Assembly: GCA_031213475.1 (NCBI GenBank)
Contig: JARUPZ010000025.1
Location: 1,860,001 to 1,924,000, forward strand
Length of the DNA stretch: 64,000 bases
Reading direction: 5' to 3'
Origin: Nereocystis luetkeana
Taxonomy: Eukaryota; Sar; Phaeophyceae; Laminariales; Laminariaceae
Both the position numbers and the translations under genes were made by a program. Numbering within the stretch: position 1 is the stretch's first letter; each line of letters opens with the position of its first letter. The notes under the pieces were generated by a model, which was given only the letters and a program-made list of their open reading frames with translations, did no database searches and was not told the DNA's origin. Below are positions 42,701 to 50,534 of this stretch, in pieces.

Positions 42701-45275
42701 TTCTATTTTACTCCCCCGGCACGCAGAGTGAAGACCTTCTTGTTTTGTTTTAATATTTGTTCATGTTTGCATATCACATTCGTTTTTAGGCCTTCTGGAC
42801 CGTGGTCACCGGCTCCCCCCCCCTCCCCCCCCCTCCCGGGACGTGCGTTCAGGTTTTAACGAGCAGGAGGTTTGGCAATCACGCTGCTCGTCGATCTTCA
42901 TGGAATTTTGCTTACTCAAACGACCTCGCTGTTTGATTCCTTGACGGACCTGAGCGCTTTCCATGTTATATAGAACTTGTTCATCAAGGCCTCTTTAGAC
43001 CTTGACGTGACTGGCCGTCCATGACCGCTCTCCTCCGAGATGGGCCTTGCCTTGATTGGCTGTCTCTGACCGCCCCCCCATTCGCCGCCTTCCACAGTGT
43101 ACTATTAACTGGTACCTGGTACTATACATGAAGGTAGAGATAGGCCTTGATTTGACGTGATTGAGCCAGAGCTGTGGCTTCCTGCCTACATCCCCCACGG
43201 TATTGCGAAAGTATTCAACGGGTCTGCCTGCGCCACCCGAAGAAGAAGACGACCACGGCTTCTGCGGAACTAGCTATACACACACATGGGGAGGGGAGGC
43301 GGTCTGCCCAACAGACTGAAGCCTGGTTATGGCCATCATCGTCATGATGCACTCCTTTCTTTGGGACCCAAGTAACTAGCATGGTGCCATCTGGGCAACT
43401 TTGCGTGTCTGTATGCTCCAGTGCCTGCCTTTGGTATTTTCTTTCCCCCCCGTCCGTGATTATCGCTTTTTTGTCCCTTCTTTGTTTTCATTTTTCTTTC
43501 ATTCCCGTTTGTACCTCTTTGTGTCTTTGTTAGTATGGTCCGTTTTGCCTTGCCTTTTTTTTCGCGTTTTGCTATCTGCGTCTGTTTTAGTTTTGTTTTT
43601 GTTTTTGTTTTGCTTAGCTTCATCTTCTTTTTTTAGGTTTTTGTCTGCTATTAATAGTCTCCTTTTTGCTTCCCTGGTGTCCGCAGTGGTGGAGTGCGTA
43701 TGCCTGTTTTTTTGTTTTTTTTGCCTCTGTTTTTACTTGAGGTATTTCTTCCACTCCAGAGTTATTGGAGCCTGTCCTGCGACCACGGACTGCATTGAAT
43801 TGTGAGTTAATGTGAGAACAACAACAACAACAACACATGGACGGTAAATGTTTCCGCCCTGCGAAAAACACGACCGCTTCGCGAAAACTGAACGCCATGC
43901 GCGCCAGGTATTTGTTGCGCGCCACACCACGATGGCCTTGCGATGCCGAACGTTTTTACTTTCGACACCCACCAAGCACCCCGGCTTTGTGCGGAATATG
44001 ATCGTTTTTTCTTTTGTTTCGCGCCTTCCCCGCCCCGCCCCCCCCCACCCTGTTGGTGCGAGTATTGTCGGGTGTGGTCGGGAAATTAACCGACGTTGCC
44101 CCGTCCCGGCGCTTTCGGGATGCGAGGGTCTATGGTCATACCGCTACATATCGCCCGCCATGCATGACGAGTATACCCCCCCCCCCCCCCCCTCATTCCT
44201 TCTTGCTCTCCACTCCAGGCGGCTCCCAGAGCTGTGGTTTCTGCTTGCAGACCGCTATCGACCTCGAGCTTTCCATCGAAGACGAAGAGCCAGACGCCCT
44301 CGAGGCACTGTCTGCGGGCGTAGTTGGTTTAGGCACGCAGGCGCCAATGTTTGGTGGGTCTCACGGGCCGCCTCAATGCGTGGTGAAGGTGAAAGCTAGG
44401 GCGTTCTCCGTATCGAGCGTGCTTCGACGTGCCGTCCCTGGGGGCGCCGGGGAGAGAGCGCGCGTGGAAGGTATAGGTAGATGACATGGCTCCCCCCCAG
44501 GTGCTGCTGCTGGCGGGGTTTTTGGCCCCCCACTCCTCCTTGAAGGAGGTGGTGGTTTTGGTCCGCTCTCTCTCTCGCTCGCCCACTTTGCCGTGGCCGC
44601 GATGAAGGGCCTCGCTCGGTACACCATGGTTGAGCGAAAACGGCCGGCAAAAAAAAGGTCGAGCGAAGTGAACGGTAAGAATGGGTGAGTAAAATGGGTG
44701 GCAAAAACATGGTTGATTCGAAATGAGTGGCAAAATGGTCGAGCGAATGAAAAAGGAGCGACGAAAATTGGTGGCAAACATGAAGGGATTATGAAGAGGG
44801 AGGGAGTTATATACAGCAGTCAAGCACGCGCAGGGGAGGGCAGGTGGGGCAGGGGGGGGGGGGGGGGGGGAGGGGGGGGGGGGTGCAGACATCGTTGCGG
44901 TTGAGGGGGAAGGAGAGGAGCGAAGAGTGTTGGGCCAGACGTTGTGGCTTTACTAACGAGAGCAAGGAGCGTATGTGGGAGAGATAAGGAGGTCGGTTGG
45001 TGTCGGGACAGTGGTTGTTGTCGCCGCGCTGCCTGTGCTATTTGTTTTCGTCAGTTTCAGGTGATACTTCGAAGGTTTCCTCTCCAAAAGTCGGCACAGC
45101 TATAGCTATATACCTGGAAGTGTTTACTGGGGGACACCGGGTATATACCGCGGCCGCAGCAACCCCGGAAAACAAACACGCGGCCGAGGAGGAAAGGGTG
45201 GGGAATAACAATGACAAGTCACTGGGGCATCGGCCACAAAAGGCACGGGCCTGGCTGCATGCTAGGTTAGGGTAG
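30711..45275 (+). CDS. MORN-repeat protein gene, 7 exons, predicted 361 aa
   Basis: Exons 30711-30788, 33286-33399, 37174-37298, 40548-40713, 42538-42673, 44219-44470 and 45061-45275 (1,086 nt). I found them by MORN periodicity and checked each junction for frame. MORN units (~23 residues, YxGxW..G..HGxG) run from about residue 35 to 190: GVRHGQGA, GLRQGRGTL, GEKHGHGEY, GLRCGPGL, DLAHGDGIL, GKEHGRGAI, then a degenerate AQGLLVGGR. MORN repeats in other proteins bind membranes or act as scaffolds; no enzyme domain follows. The C-terminal ~150 residues are acidic (IEDEEPDALEAL) then basic and unrecognised. Introns total about 13.5 kb and hold many repeats. The first and last exons are the least certain; the MORN core is firm. 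One donor is GC instead of GT. Confidence 0.7.
31063..31179 (-). mobile_element. MITE family A, in intron 1 of the MORN gene
   Basis: TATTACGGGAGACCATGGTT..AATAGGACCAAATATTG and GGTCCTATTAACTATGATCC..CCCGTAATA. Confidence 0.9.
31713..31757 (-). mobile_element. MITE family A, internal deletion
   Basis: TTTTGCGGGGGATCATAGGA..AATAGGACCAAATGGTCCCC..CGTAAAA. Only the two ends remain, joined near ACCAAATGGT. Confidence 0.65.
31945..32470 (+). repeat. dispersed repeat family E, long copy 1 (intron 1)
   Basis: TACTCGATAGGAGATGATGT, GCATGGCGGTAGTTGTATGA, GACCCTCGCATCCCTACAAT, GGTTTTCACCGACCAGGCAG, AAGCGCGAAGCGCCGTGAGG, GTGAGCTGCATCCTACTAAG, TTTCCGGTGTAGACATTTCC, CATTCCCAATTGTGCGGAGT, GTTGCCAACCGACGCGAACC. 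It matches 34.68-35.24 kb over its length with scattered changes; no coding frame. Confidence 0.75.
32433..32654 (-). CDS. unassigned minus-strand open frame in MORN intron 1
   Basis: A 73-codon frame whose middle (TDATRISYVRIVPNNAEHKF, SSFNCRLTGND) has protein-like composition, but I recognise no family. It overlaps the end of repeat E. Could be a gene relic or chance. Confidence 0.15.
   Translation of the reverse strand: MRKGTGTAKHMTATDATRISYVRIVPNNAEHKFTDASSFNCRLTGNDALLARKLPPPPPTIYRLGSRRLATIL
33286..33399 (+). CDS. MORN gene, exon 2 (GC donor)
   Basis: A pyrimidine-rich tract and TTCGAAAG acceptor precede GTGGCGAAC. The exon encodes EEWYLGDEREGVRHGQGAAF and GDVYQGQ. It must end at CAG|GCGAGA for the MORN unit YQGQ + WHRGLRQGRG to continue in exon 3, so the intron is GC-AG. 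Phase 0 at both ends. Confidence 0.7.
33560..33735. repeat. duplicated block ending in long G runs
   Basis: TTTCTC.CGATAAAAAATGCA, AGACGCGT.CCGTAGTGTGTC, GGGG..GTTTTACTAGTGTAATG / GTTACCAATGTCATG, T run, then G runs (33589-33598, 33705-33728). Two units of ~110 bp start at 33508 and 33620. Confidence 0.6.
34480..34550 (+). mobile_element. MITE family A, strongly diverged fragment
   Basis: ATCTATACCAGGTATATTGC, AGTATTTTTACCAAGGATAT and TCGGCCCTGTTGACTGCGGT keep the A order (central ATTTTTAC, then ATTTGGTCC, then TTAACTATGG). A similar fragment is at 6013-6064. A B left arm piece (GGGACTGCTGTCCCGTTTTC) lies at 34222. Confidence 0.4.
34680..35240 (+). repeat. dispersed repeat family E, long copy 2 (intron 2)
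   Basis: Same order of blocks as copy 1 (ACCATAGACCCTCGCATCCC, GGAGCATGTCGGGTTTTCAC, GAGGGGTGAGCTGCATCCTA, CAGCTTCAATGACTTCATTT, CATTCCCAATTGTGCGGAGT, GTTGCCAACCGACGCCAACC). It differs by G and C homopolymer growth (34821-34838, 35119-35140). Confidence 0.75.
35765..35861. mobile_element. MITE family B, diverged
   Basis: ACCCTTTTAGTACGGCCGTC..TCGTCGGGGGACGAC and GCTTGTCCTCGAGACGGGAG..TGCAGTCCTGAAAAATTCAA. Confidence 0.6.
35953..36217. repeat. GGGTC-rich inverted element (family G), copy 2
   Basis: Begins CAGGGCTGGGTCGGGTCGGG and ends CTCGTGAACAGCCCTG, giving 8-bp inverted ends CAGGGCTG/CAGCCCTG, with GACCCGACCCGACCCG arrays between. An internal unit GTAAGAAATT.AAAACCTCCT is repeated at 36051 and 36091. 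CAGGG-type ends recall hAT elements, but no 8-bp target duplication is visible. Confidence 0.55.
37174..37298 (+). CDS. MORN gene, exon 3
   Basis: Acceptor AAAAAACAG then WHRGLRQGRGTLTQMSGSKY and TGNFDKGEKHGHGEYVDVDG. Donor GTGAG|GTGAGA leaves AG of a split codon; exon 4 supplies G to make Arg, restoring the MORN spacing DGVR-FRGE. Confidence 0.85.
37480..37970 (+). repeat. diverged repeats of the exon 3 end inside intron 3
   Basis: The exon 3 end and its donor (GGGGAGTACGTAGACGTGGA..TGGCGTGAGGTGAGAA) recur as degraded copies at 37492-37520, 37538-37572, 37776-37806 and 37930-37966. Several are followed by similar intronic words (CAAACAAACCACCACG, AACGAATCATCACGG, CTACAGTAGG-like). This looks like an old ~200-bp tandem duplication of exon plus intron. 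Confidence 0.55.
38103..38210 (-). mobile_element. MITE family A (intron 3)
   Basis: TATTACGGGGGGCCATAGTT..AATAGGACCAAATATTG and GGTCCCATTAACTATGGTCC..CCCGTAATA. Confidence 0.9.
38313..38429 (-). mobile_element. MITE family A (intron 3)
   Basis: TATTACGGGGGACCATAGTT..GATAGGACCAAATGCTG and GGTCCTATTAACGATGGCCC..CCCGTAATA. An ATACCGGTAGG expansion sits next to the right repeat. Confidence 0.9.
38575..39835 (+). repeat. ~190-bp satellite array, about seven units (intron 3)
   Basis: Each unit carries ATCGAACGGTTATTGTATTC, CCGGCCAAA.TG.CATGTTT, CTCTGCGGGGATTCCCGGGT, TTTACCCGAGTATGGCCAAA, ACGATCAGGTTCAGTACCCG and CTCTGGCCAGGAATATAATG. Units begin near 38582, 38770, 38953, 39137, 39333, 39524 and 39729. 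Divergence is high enough that the array is old. Not coding, not CRISPR-like. Confidence 0.85.
40350..40475 (-). repeat. dispersed repeat family E fragment
   Basis: CGTCCCGGCATTGTAGGGAT, GCGAGGGTCCATGGTCATGC, GACTACGGCCAAGCAAGAGA and TCGAGTACATCTCTCCTCTC. A weaker piece (GGGATGCGTGGTCAATGGTC) is at 40218. Confidence 0.55.
40548..40713 (+). CDS. MORN gene, exon 4
   Basis: Acceptor CTTCGGGCACAG. Encodes FRGEFRRGLRCGPGLMVSPS, GAQFEGWFRDDLAHGDGILT and WPDGGKFIGKYVDGK, two full MORN units, ending in phase 0 at AAG|GTATAT. A ~100-bp duplicate of its 3' part lies at 41040. Confidence 0.9.
40745..41400 (+). repeat. GACGGTTACG(TTTT) minisatellite (intron 4)
   Basis: Irregular 10- to 16-bp units such as TTTTTACGGTTACGTTTTTA, TTCGACGGTTACATTTCGAC and TTTTGACGGTTACGTT. 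The motif also recurs sparsely at 41668-41700, 41827-41850 and 42188-42380, so an original array was broken up by other insertions (two family A elements at 41.7-41.98 kb). Confidence 0.8.
41037..41142 (+). pseudogene. duplicate of the exon 4 end, with donor, in intron 4
   Basis: GACGGCATACTCACCTGGCC, AGATGGGGGCAAATTCACCG and AGGAGTACGTGGACGAAAAG followed by GTATACACGGCGGGTTCAAC repeat 40655-40760 with changes. Encodes DGILTWPDGGKFTEEYVDEK, lacking the upstream part and a plausible acceptor, so probably not spliced in. Confidence 0.75.
41709..41818 (-). mobile_element. MITE family A (intron 4)
   Basis: GTTACGGGGGACCATAGTAA..ATAGGACCAGATATTG and GTAGGTCCTGTTAAGATACG..CCCCGTGATG. Confidence 0.75.
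41871..41979 (+). mobile_element. MITE family A (intron 4)
   Basis: GTTACGGGGGACCATAGTCA..ATAGGACCTATGGTATACAT and GGTCCTATTAACAATGGTCC..CCCGTAATA. Confidence 0.9.
42538..42673 (+). CDS. MORN gene, exon 5
   Basis: Acceptor CTTAACCAACAG. Encodes EHGRGAILEPLGRKVCDVEC and AQGLLVGGRTV, completing the unit begun by YVDGK in exon 4. Then a Gly-rich stretch (GSLGGGKGPKCR) and donor AGAG|GTGACT, phase 1. Confidence 0.8.
42788..42930 (-). mobile_element. diverged SINE core fragment (S1/S2-like)
   Basis: GGCCTTCTGGACCGTGGTCA, GGGACGTGCGTTCAGGTTTT, ACGCTGCTCGTCGATCTTCA and TTTTGCTTACTCAAACG keep the S2 order on the minus strand, with many changes. Confidence 0.5.
43440..43836 (+). mobile_element. LINE 3' end with (AAC)n tail, third subfamily
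   Basis: A T-rich body, then CCTGTCCTGCGACCACGGAC, TGCATTGAATTGTGAGTTAA and TGTGAGAACAACAACAACAA. The terminal TTAATGTGA + AAC tail is shared with the minus-strand copy at 18.5 kb. Only the last ~100 bp are secure. It lies in intron 5. Confidence 0.55.
44095..44180 (-). repeat. dispersed repeat family E fragment
   Basis: CCCCGTCCCGGCGCTTTCGG, GATGCGAGGGTCTATGGTCA, then GCCATGCATGACGAGTATAC and a C run. Confidence 0.5.
44219..44470 (+). CDS. MORN gene, exon 6
   Basis: Acceptor TTGCTCTCCACTCCAG. The phase-1 continuation gives GSQSCGFCLQTAIDLELSIE and DEEPDALEALSAGVVGLGTQ with no stop. Donor choice is between AAG|GTGAAA (44388) and GAAG|GTATAG (44470); only the latter keeps frame into the next clear acceptor. 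Confidence 0.6.
44640..44895. repeat. short repeats and G-rich run (intron 6)
   Basis: GGTCGAGCGAA..TGAAAAAGGAGCGACGAAAA and AATGGGTGGCAAAAACATGG / GAGTGGCAAAATGGTCGAGC recur four to five times at 44655-44790. G runs fill 44848-44883. No coding. Confidence 0.5.
45061..45275 (+). CDS. MORN gene, candidate last exon
   Basis: Acceptor TTCGTCAGTTTCAG, then the phase-1 frame DTSKVSSPKVGTAIAIYLEV to a TAG at 45273. No domain. A possible internal donor (CACCGG|GTATAT) means that the end could lie elsewhere. Confidence 0.45.
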
Positions 45276-45279
45276 AGGG

Positions 45280-48200
45280 CCGCATGTGCCTGAGGTGCAA
45301 TGCCGAAGGAAAGGCGGCACGTGCGCAGAGCATGGTGACAGTTGCACTGCGGGTTTGCGCGCTCTTCCGCAATGGTTGATACGAGGCTGCCCTTGTCGCT
45401 TCTTGTAGGCCCGCTTTATTCAGGTCTCGAAGTGTTGGAACCACGTCCCGTATGACGCACGGGTGATGAGGTAGCACACCGCCTGGGACGGTTTTCCGAG
45501 ACAAGCTTCTCGAAGACATTCCCTAAGGTGCCTTAAGGGGCCCACACAACGAACACGATGGCTTCGGAAGTATCTCGTCAAGACTTTTCCATGGACGCAT
45601 CGCCGGGAGGTTTAGCACGTTCTCCGGAGAGAAAATCATATGCGCGATTCGAAGGAGGGCGTGTAATACCTTCGCGTGTGTTACGAGGCACGCGGTCGGC
45701 TGGTTGGCATCGACGTACCAGAAACGAGAGCTACGTTGTCGAAGAGGTCGTGTGGCCGAGCTAGCTGCCTGTTGTTGTTGTTGTTGTTGTGATGGCAGAG
45801 CTTCGTTCTGAAGGTTGAATGAGCTGCCTATTTTGTCGTGTGCTTGCCGCAGAGAGACACCTCGAACCCGCGTCGAGTGTTCGCTACTACACGAACACGA
45901 GTATATCGCCGACGGTAACGAAGTCGACGAAAAATCATGCTGCTCTATCTTCTATCGCGTCAATAATTGCTAAACCCCGTGGGGTCGATGGTGGGGCTGG
46001 AGGTTTTGGCGTGTGCGAACGAACGGAACAGCCGTGTACAGCCTGACGATACGTCTACTGTCGCCTCTACTGTTGTTGTCGTCGTCGCTTATCTTTAGTA
46101 ACGTGGTGCTCCCGTTCTGAAACGTGGACTCCTGTATTATAGCAGGGTGCTCATCGTTGCTGTAGTAGCGAGTAGCAAACAATCGGTGCAAAACGCCGGG
46201 TGTGGCGCGCGGGCGAGCGAGCGAGCGAGCGGGACATTCGGGTGCACCTTGACGATACGTCTACCGCTGCCAAAATGTTGTGGTCGCCTCTCTTTCGTAA
46301 CATGATGCTCTTGTATTGCAACATGGTGGTTCTGTTTTGTACCATGGGTCTCCTGTTTTGTAACATGGTGCTGCTGTTTTGTAACGTCATGCTCCTGTTC
46401 TGTAACATGGCCCTTCTGTTTTGTAATATATTGCTCACCTTGCTGCGGGGTCTAGCGCACCGGCTCGACGCCCCATATCTTGTCTGGGGTTACGTTGTTA
46501 TCGCTGCTGCACGCGGCTGCACGCACGTGCAGGGTGTTCATCTTTGGAGGTTGGCGGGACTCCGTACCATTCTTTTCCCCTCTTACGGCGGAAGGGGACG
46601 GGATCGGTCGATCCAAAAAGCCACCAAGGCTACTTGTATAAACTAGCGGGTTATGTGTCTTCCGGTTCATGTGCAGATCCTCGGCCTAAAAACTACCACA
46701 AAAAAAAAATCGAGCTGAAGTCGATCTGTATTTGGTCAGGTTATACGATTATGTCCAGCTATCGCGTAGATTCTTGAGGTGTCCATCCGTTCTTCTGGCG
46801 CATGCACGCACAGTGTGCGGTGTTTGTGTTTTGTCACTTTTGTCACACGTTTAGCTAGGGTACGCGGCAGTGGTTCGGGAACGCCAGCCCCTCTTTCGGA
46901 CTTTAGGCGTCGCATATTTTCCGTTTCTGATGAGTTTCCTGGGGAAACGAGTGAGCGTCCAATACCCCGTTACGGATGGTATTTTGTTTGTCGCTCATGG
47001 GTGAATATTTTAATGGGTTGGGAAAGACCAGAGGGAGTAAGCGGCGTGTCTTCTCTTTGGGCGCCCACGCTTCGTGTTGAGTGTCTGCATGCTTCTTCGT
47101 GAGTAAAGAAACTTGATTGAAGGGGAGGGGGGGGGGAGATGGGTATATATTTTTTTTCGTTGTGCTTCAGATCGGGCGGAACTATGCCTGCTTGCTTGTG
47201 TACTGTTGTGTTGGGCGAGACCTTCACTTTTTTTTCTTCTTCTTTCTTCATTTTGTTCCGTTCATTTTTTTTCTTGTCTTTTCATTTACATCCCGGTTGT
47301 GGTTGCGCGAGTGGCTTGTGGTTATCCACCACGCCCCCCCCCCCCCCCCCCCCCCCCCCATTTTGCGATTGAACTCGTTTTTTCAGCGATTCAGTTCATT
47401 AAACTGAAAACAATACCTGGTATCAGTCTTCACACCGACACGGAAGCAAGGAGAAATGCTGTTGTTCAACACAGCGAGAAGAGGACGCTTATATTTATGT
47501 TGGGTTTTGGTCCACAAAAATTATTCGGTGGATTGAGTATCGGGCAGATGCTATAATAATAGTTGTCGCCATCGGTTTTTTTTTGTTTTCTTTTTCCAGC
47601 CTTCTTACTTTGGTGGGGGCGCGGGGCAGGGGGGGACGGGGGGGATCTCGCGCTTAATTTTCATCAGCCGGCATGTTTCATGTCCTGCCGAGAGCGACTT
47701 ATCGCGCGCCACCATCATGAACGACTAACTTTTGGTGGTGGTTGGTGTTGGTCGGGGGGGGGGGAGTTGTACGACTATTTTTATTGTCTTGTTCTGATGT
47801 GAATGGTTTGCAGTGTATTGCTGCGGCGCTGTGTGTAAAAAGCTGTCGAGAAGGAAATGAGGGGAGACGGCGTGTGTGCGTGTCTCCCCCAGATTGTGGC
47901 ATTTTTTACTCAATAGAGCGCTAGAGTAGGCGCGTATTTGCTTTGATGGCATGCGCGGAAGATCATTCACAAACCAGGGCATTCTTTGCGGGATTTGGTT
48001 GGTGGGCGGCGATGACGATGGACAAGAAATAAATGTTTTGTGCGTACCTCGCACCTTTCTTACAGTAAGCATAGAACGACGTACGTATATATTTTGTTTT
48101 ACAGATAATTCCGCAATTTTTGGCGCCAGGCGTGAGTTTCTATAAACTCCTTGGGGCCAATATTTAAATGTCCGTACGGTTGTTATTCGAAGTATCAATT

Positions 48201-48300
48201 CATACAGTATTTAGTTGTTATACATGGCGATAGGCTGTAGGTAACAGTCGAAGCTACGTGCGTACGAGGTAGTAGAAGGAAAGCTTACCTTGGACGACTC
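45280..48300. other. no securely supported gene
   Basis: A 69-codon frame at 45558-45764 (MASEVSRQDFSMDASPGG..) and a 76-codon frame at 45819-46046 have protein-like composition but no family. A ~75-bp direct repeat beginning GACGATACGTCTAC occurs at 46045 and 46250, and a C run at 47333-47359. Otherwise nothing. Confidence 0.3.
46293..46440 (+). repeat. 21-bp minisatellite, about seven units
   Basis: CTGTTTTGTAACATGGTGCT and variants repeat every 21 bp, giving an open frame of MLLFCN-type hexamer/heptamer periodicity on the plus strand and MLQNRS on the minus strand. Both frames exist because the unit is a multiple of three; I do not call a protein. Confidence 0.8.
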
Positions 48301-48324
48301 GACAGGCATATCTGTCTTTTTGCT

Positions 48325-48430
48325 TGTTTTTTTACAAGCACGTACTTCGTATTTCTAGCTAATCTCGTAGGAGGTTTCACCCACAGCGGCTTTTGGACAT
48401 GCCGTGGCCACAGATGTCGTCCGTTCTTGA
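48325..48430 (-). mobile_element. SINE family S2, 3' fragment
   Basis: TCTAGCTAATCTCGTAGGAG, GTTTCACCCACAGCGGCTTT and TGGACATGCCGTGGCCACAG match the distal part of S2 (compare 15380-15425). Confidence 0.5.
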
Positions 48431-48950
48431 CCTGCGAGCCGGTCAGTATGTAGTCTGTCTCAATCAAGCAGAAGAGCAAAAGCACAGGTGCTTTCCCGGT
48501 TCAGGGTGGTGAGCTGCAGAGCTGCCATTTCACATGCACTATTGTACTAAACGGTACGAGGTATAATTTTTGTGATATACGCAGGTGGATGAACGCGCGG
48601 TACAATAACGGTATGCATGCACTTTGATTTGGTAGAAGCCGATCTTACTCTGAAGAAAATTGAAACCTGAACCTTCTGCTGGTAGTTGGCTTTGTGATTA
48701 TTTTGTGGGCCACTGATAAATCGTCCCCGTGATACTTGCCCGAACGGTCTAGAGCATGTAAAAACCCTGGCGCCAGCGCGCTGCAACACCCCACTTGCCC
48801 GGCGCATACCTGTTGTCGGTTTCAAGCGGGGATCCCGGTCATAGTCCGGCAACAGCGCCTGTGCCGTCCTCCTCCATCCTTCGCCGCATGCCCGAGGTTT
48901 CGATGCTCGTCGTTCATGGGTGTTGTCCTTTAACGGTGGCGAGAAGAGCG

Positions 48951-49255
48951 TCCGTCCCGGGCCTCGTACTTCCTCAAACTGCTTCAACAACAAACAGCAG
49001 AGTGCGACCAGCCGACGCTTCGTACCCTTCCTAAGCGAACCGCCAGCGCCTCATGACGCCACCCACCCACCCGAGTACGATTGTTGTCTACTTTCGAGGG
49101 TTGAGCGTCCGCGATCGTGCAACATGGTGAACCCAGGGAGCGACCCCTTCGGTAATGTTAGCATGGAAGGGGCTTACATTTCACCGGTTGAAGTGCTACC
49201 GCCGAACCGACCCGCGGTAAACGAACGGGTAGCACCTCTACAGCAGCAGCAGTAG
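48951..49255 (+). CDS. unassigned possible exon
   Basis: An open frame ending at a TAG after (CAG)4 encodes PFLSEPPAPHDATHPPEYDC and MVNPGSDPFGNVSMEGAYIS. Composition is protein-like (Pro-rich) but no domain and no verified splice sites. Could be a terminal exon of an unseen gene. Confidence 0.2.
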
Positions 49256-49925
49256 AGTACGAGCCGGCCTCGAAAGACACACTCAATATGAGCAATCGTC
49301 AGAATCCTATTGTGACACCACCTTTGGACAACCTTGAGCATAGGCTATTGTTGTTCCCCTTGAAGGAGTAGAGTAGCGATCGCCACCCAGCACAAGATTT
49401 CTGAAACCGAGCTCGCTGATCGCATAGCGCCCCGGGGTACGGATCATGTCGTGAGTGCTTTTCACCTGCTGTTTGTGCTGTACTCTGGTTGGCCGTTGGA
49501 ATGCTGCTGTGTGTTGTGCTGTGTGATACCAGGTACCTGGTATTCGTTTCGCTGTGTTGTGTATGTAGATGCTAGCTCGTTGCAGGCTCGCTGTGGACTC
49601 GATCCTCGGAAAAATTTAGGGGAGAGTATTTTTTTAGTTCGTAGAGGCGAGCCGTTCAGCCACACATGAGAATGAACGGGATGCCTCTCACCACCGCCAA
49701 CGTCGCTCGTGTTGGTGTACACGCAGTAGATTGTTTTTTTCGGGTTCTTGCTACACCAGGCGGCTAGCTGTAGGGTCTGCACTGATCGTTGCAGTGATGG
49801 TGTGCTGTATCCTACGTGCTGCTGTGTCTGAGTTCGCGCTGCCTTGATTGCTCACGATCCGAATCCCTGTTTGCTGGAAATTACGCGGAAACTTGCTTCA
49901 AATACGCATGTTTTTTTTTTTTTTA

Positions 49926-50245
49926 TCATCCCTTTCATTATCTTCGCACATCTTTTTCTCTCTCTCCTTCCAACTCGTAACTCAGATCCGGGGTCACATA
50001 GCAGGCTCTTCTCCCCCCTTCCCGCTACGGTAAGTGCCTTCATTTTTATCGCGAGAAGATTTCAGCCTTTTCTTCCCCCGTCGACTGGCATCGAATTGCG
50101 CCTACCCACGCTGCCAGGAGCTCTTAACAATTGAATCCTTTTTTATTTTTGCAAATAAAGTCAACGTCCGACCCACCTGGGGCTCGAACCCAGGACTCAA
50201 ACAAGTACAATTCGAGGTTTACCACTTGAACCACCGGGGCGACCG
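49926..50245 (-). mobile_element. SINE family S1, full-length
   Basis: TCATTATCTTCGCACATC, core GGTAAGTGCCTTCATTTTTA..TGGCATCGAATTGCGCC, body CTCTTAACAATTGAATCC, box B complement GGGCTCGAACC, box A complement CCACTTGAACC. Confidence 0.85.
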
Positions 50246-50534
50246 GCTCTATCCGCACGTACTTCGTATAAAATGTAGCCAAGAGCAAATTATTATGGGG
50301 AAATCCGCTTGTCACTGCGGTCGGCCGTGGTCGAAAATATGGCCCAATTATTTCCACGTTCAGTACGTAGGCTGCAGTAGAGTCTGGTGCATCCCAATAC
50401 CAACAACACGAAGCAGAAACGTATGCAGAACGTTGAACGCCCTTTCCGAGTCACGACGGAGATATCCCATCTCCCCGCCCAGTACGACGACGAGTACAAA
50501 TAACACCGATAACCAGCACGCAGACGCTCAGTAT

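Noticed and set aside
47113-47556. 147-codon frame with hydrophobic stretches
   Set aside because: Hydrophobicity comes from T-rich and C-rich runs, three overlapping frames are open, and there is no splice or domain evidence.
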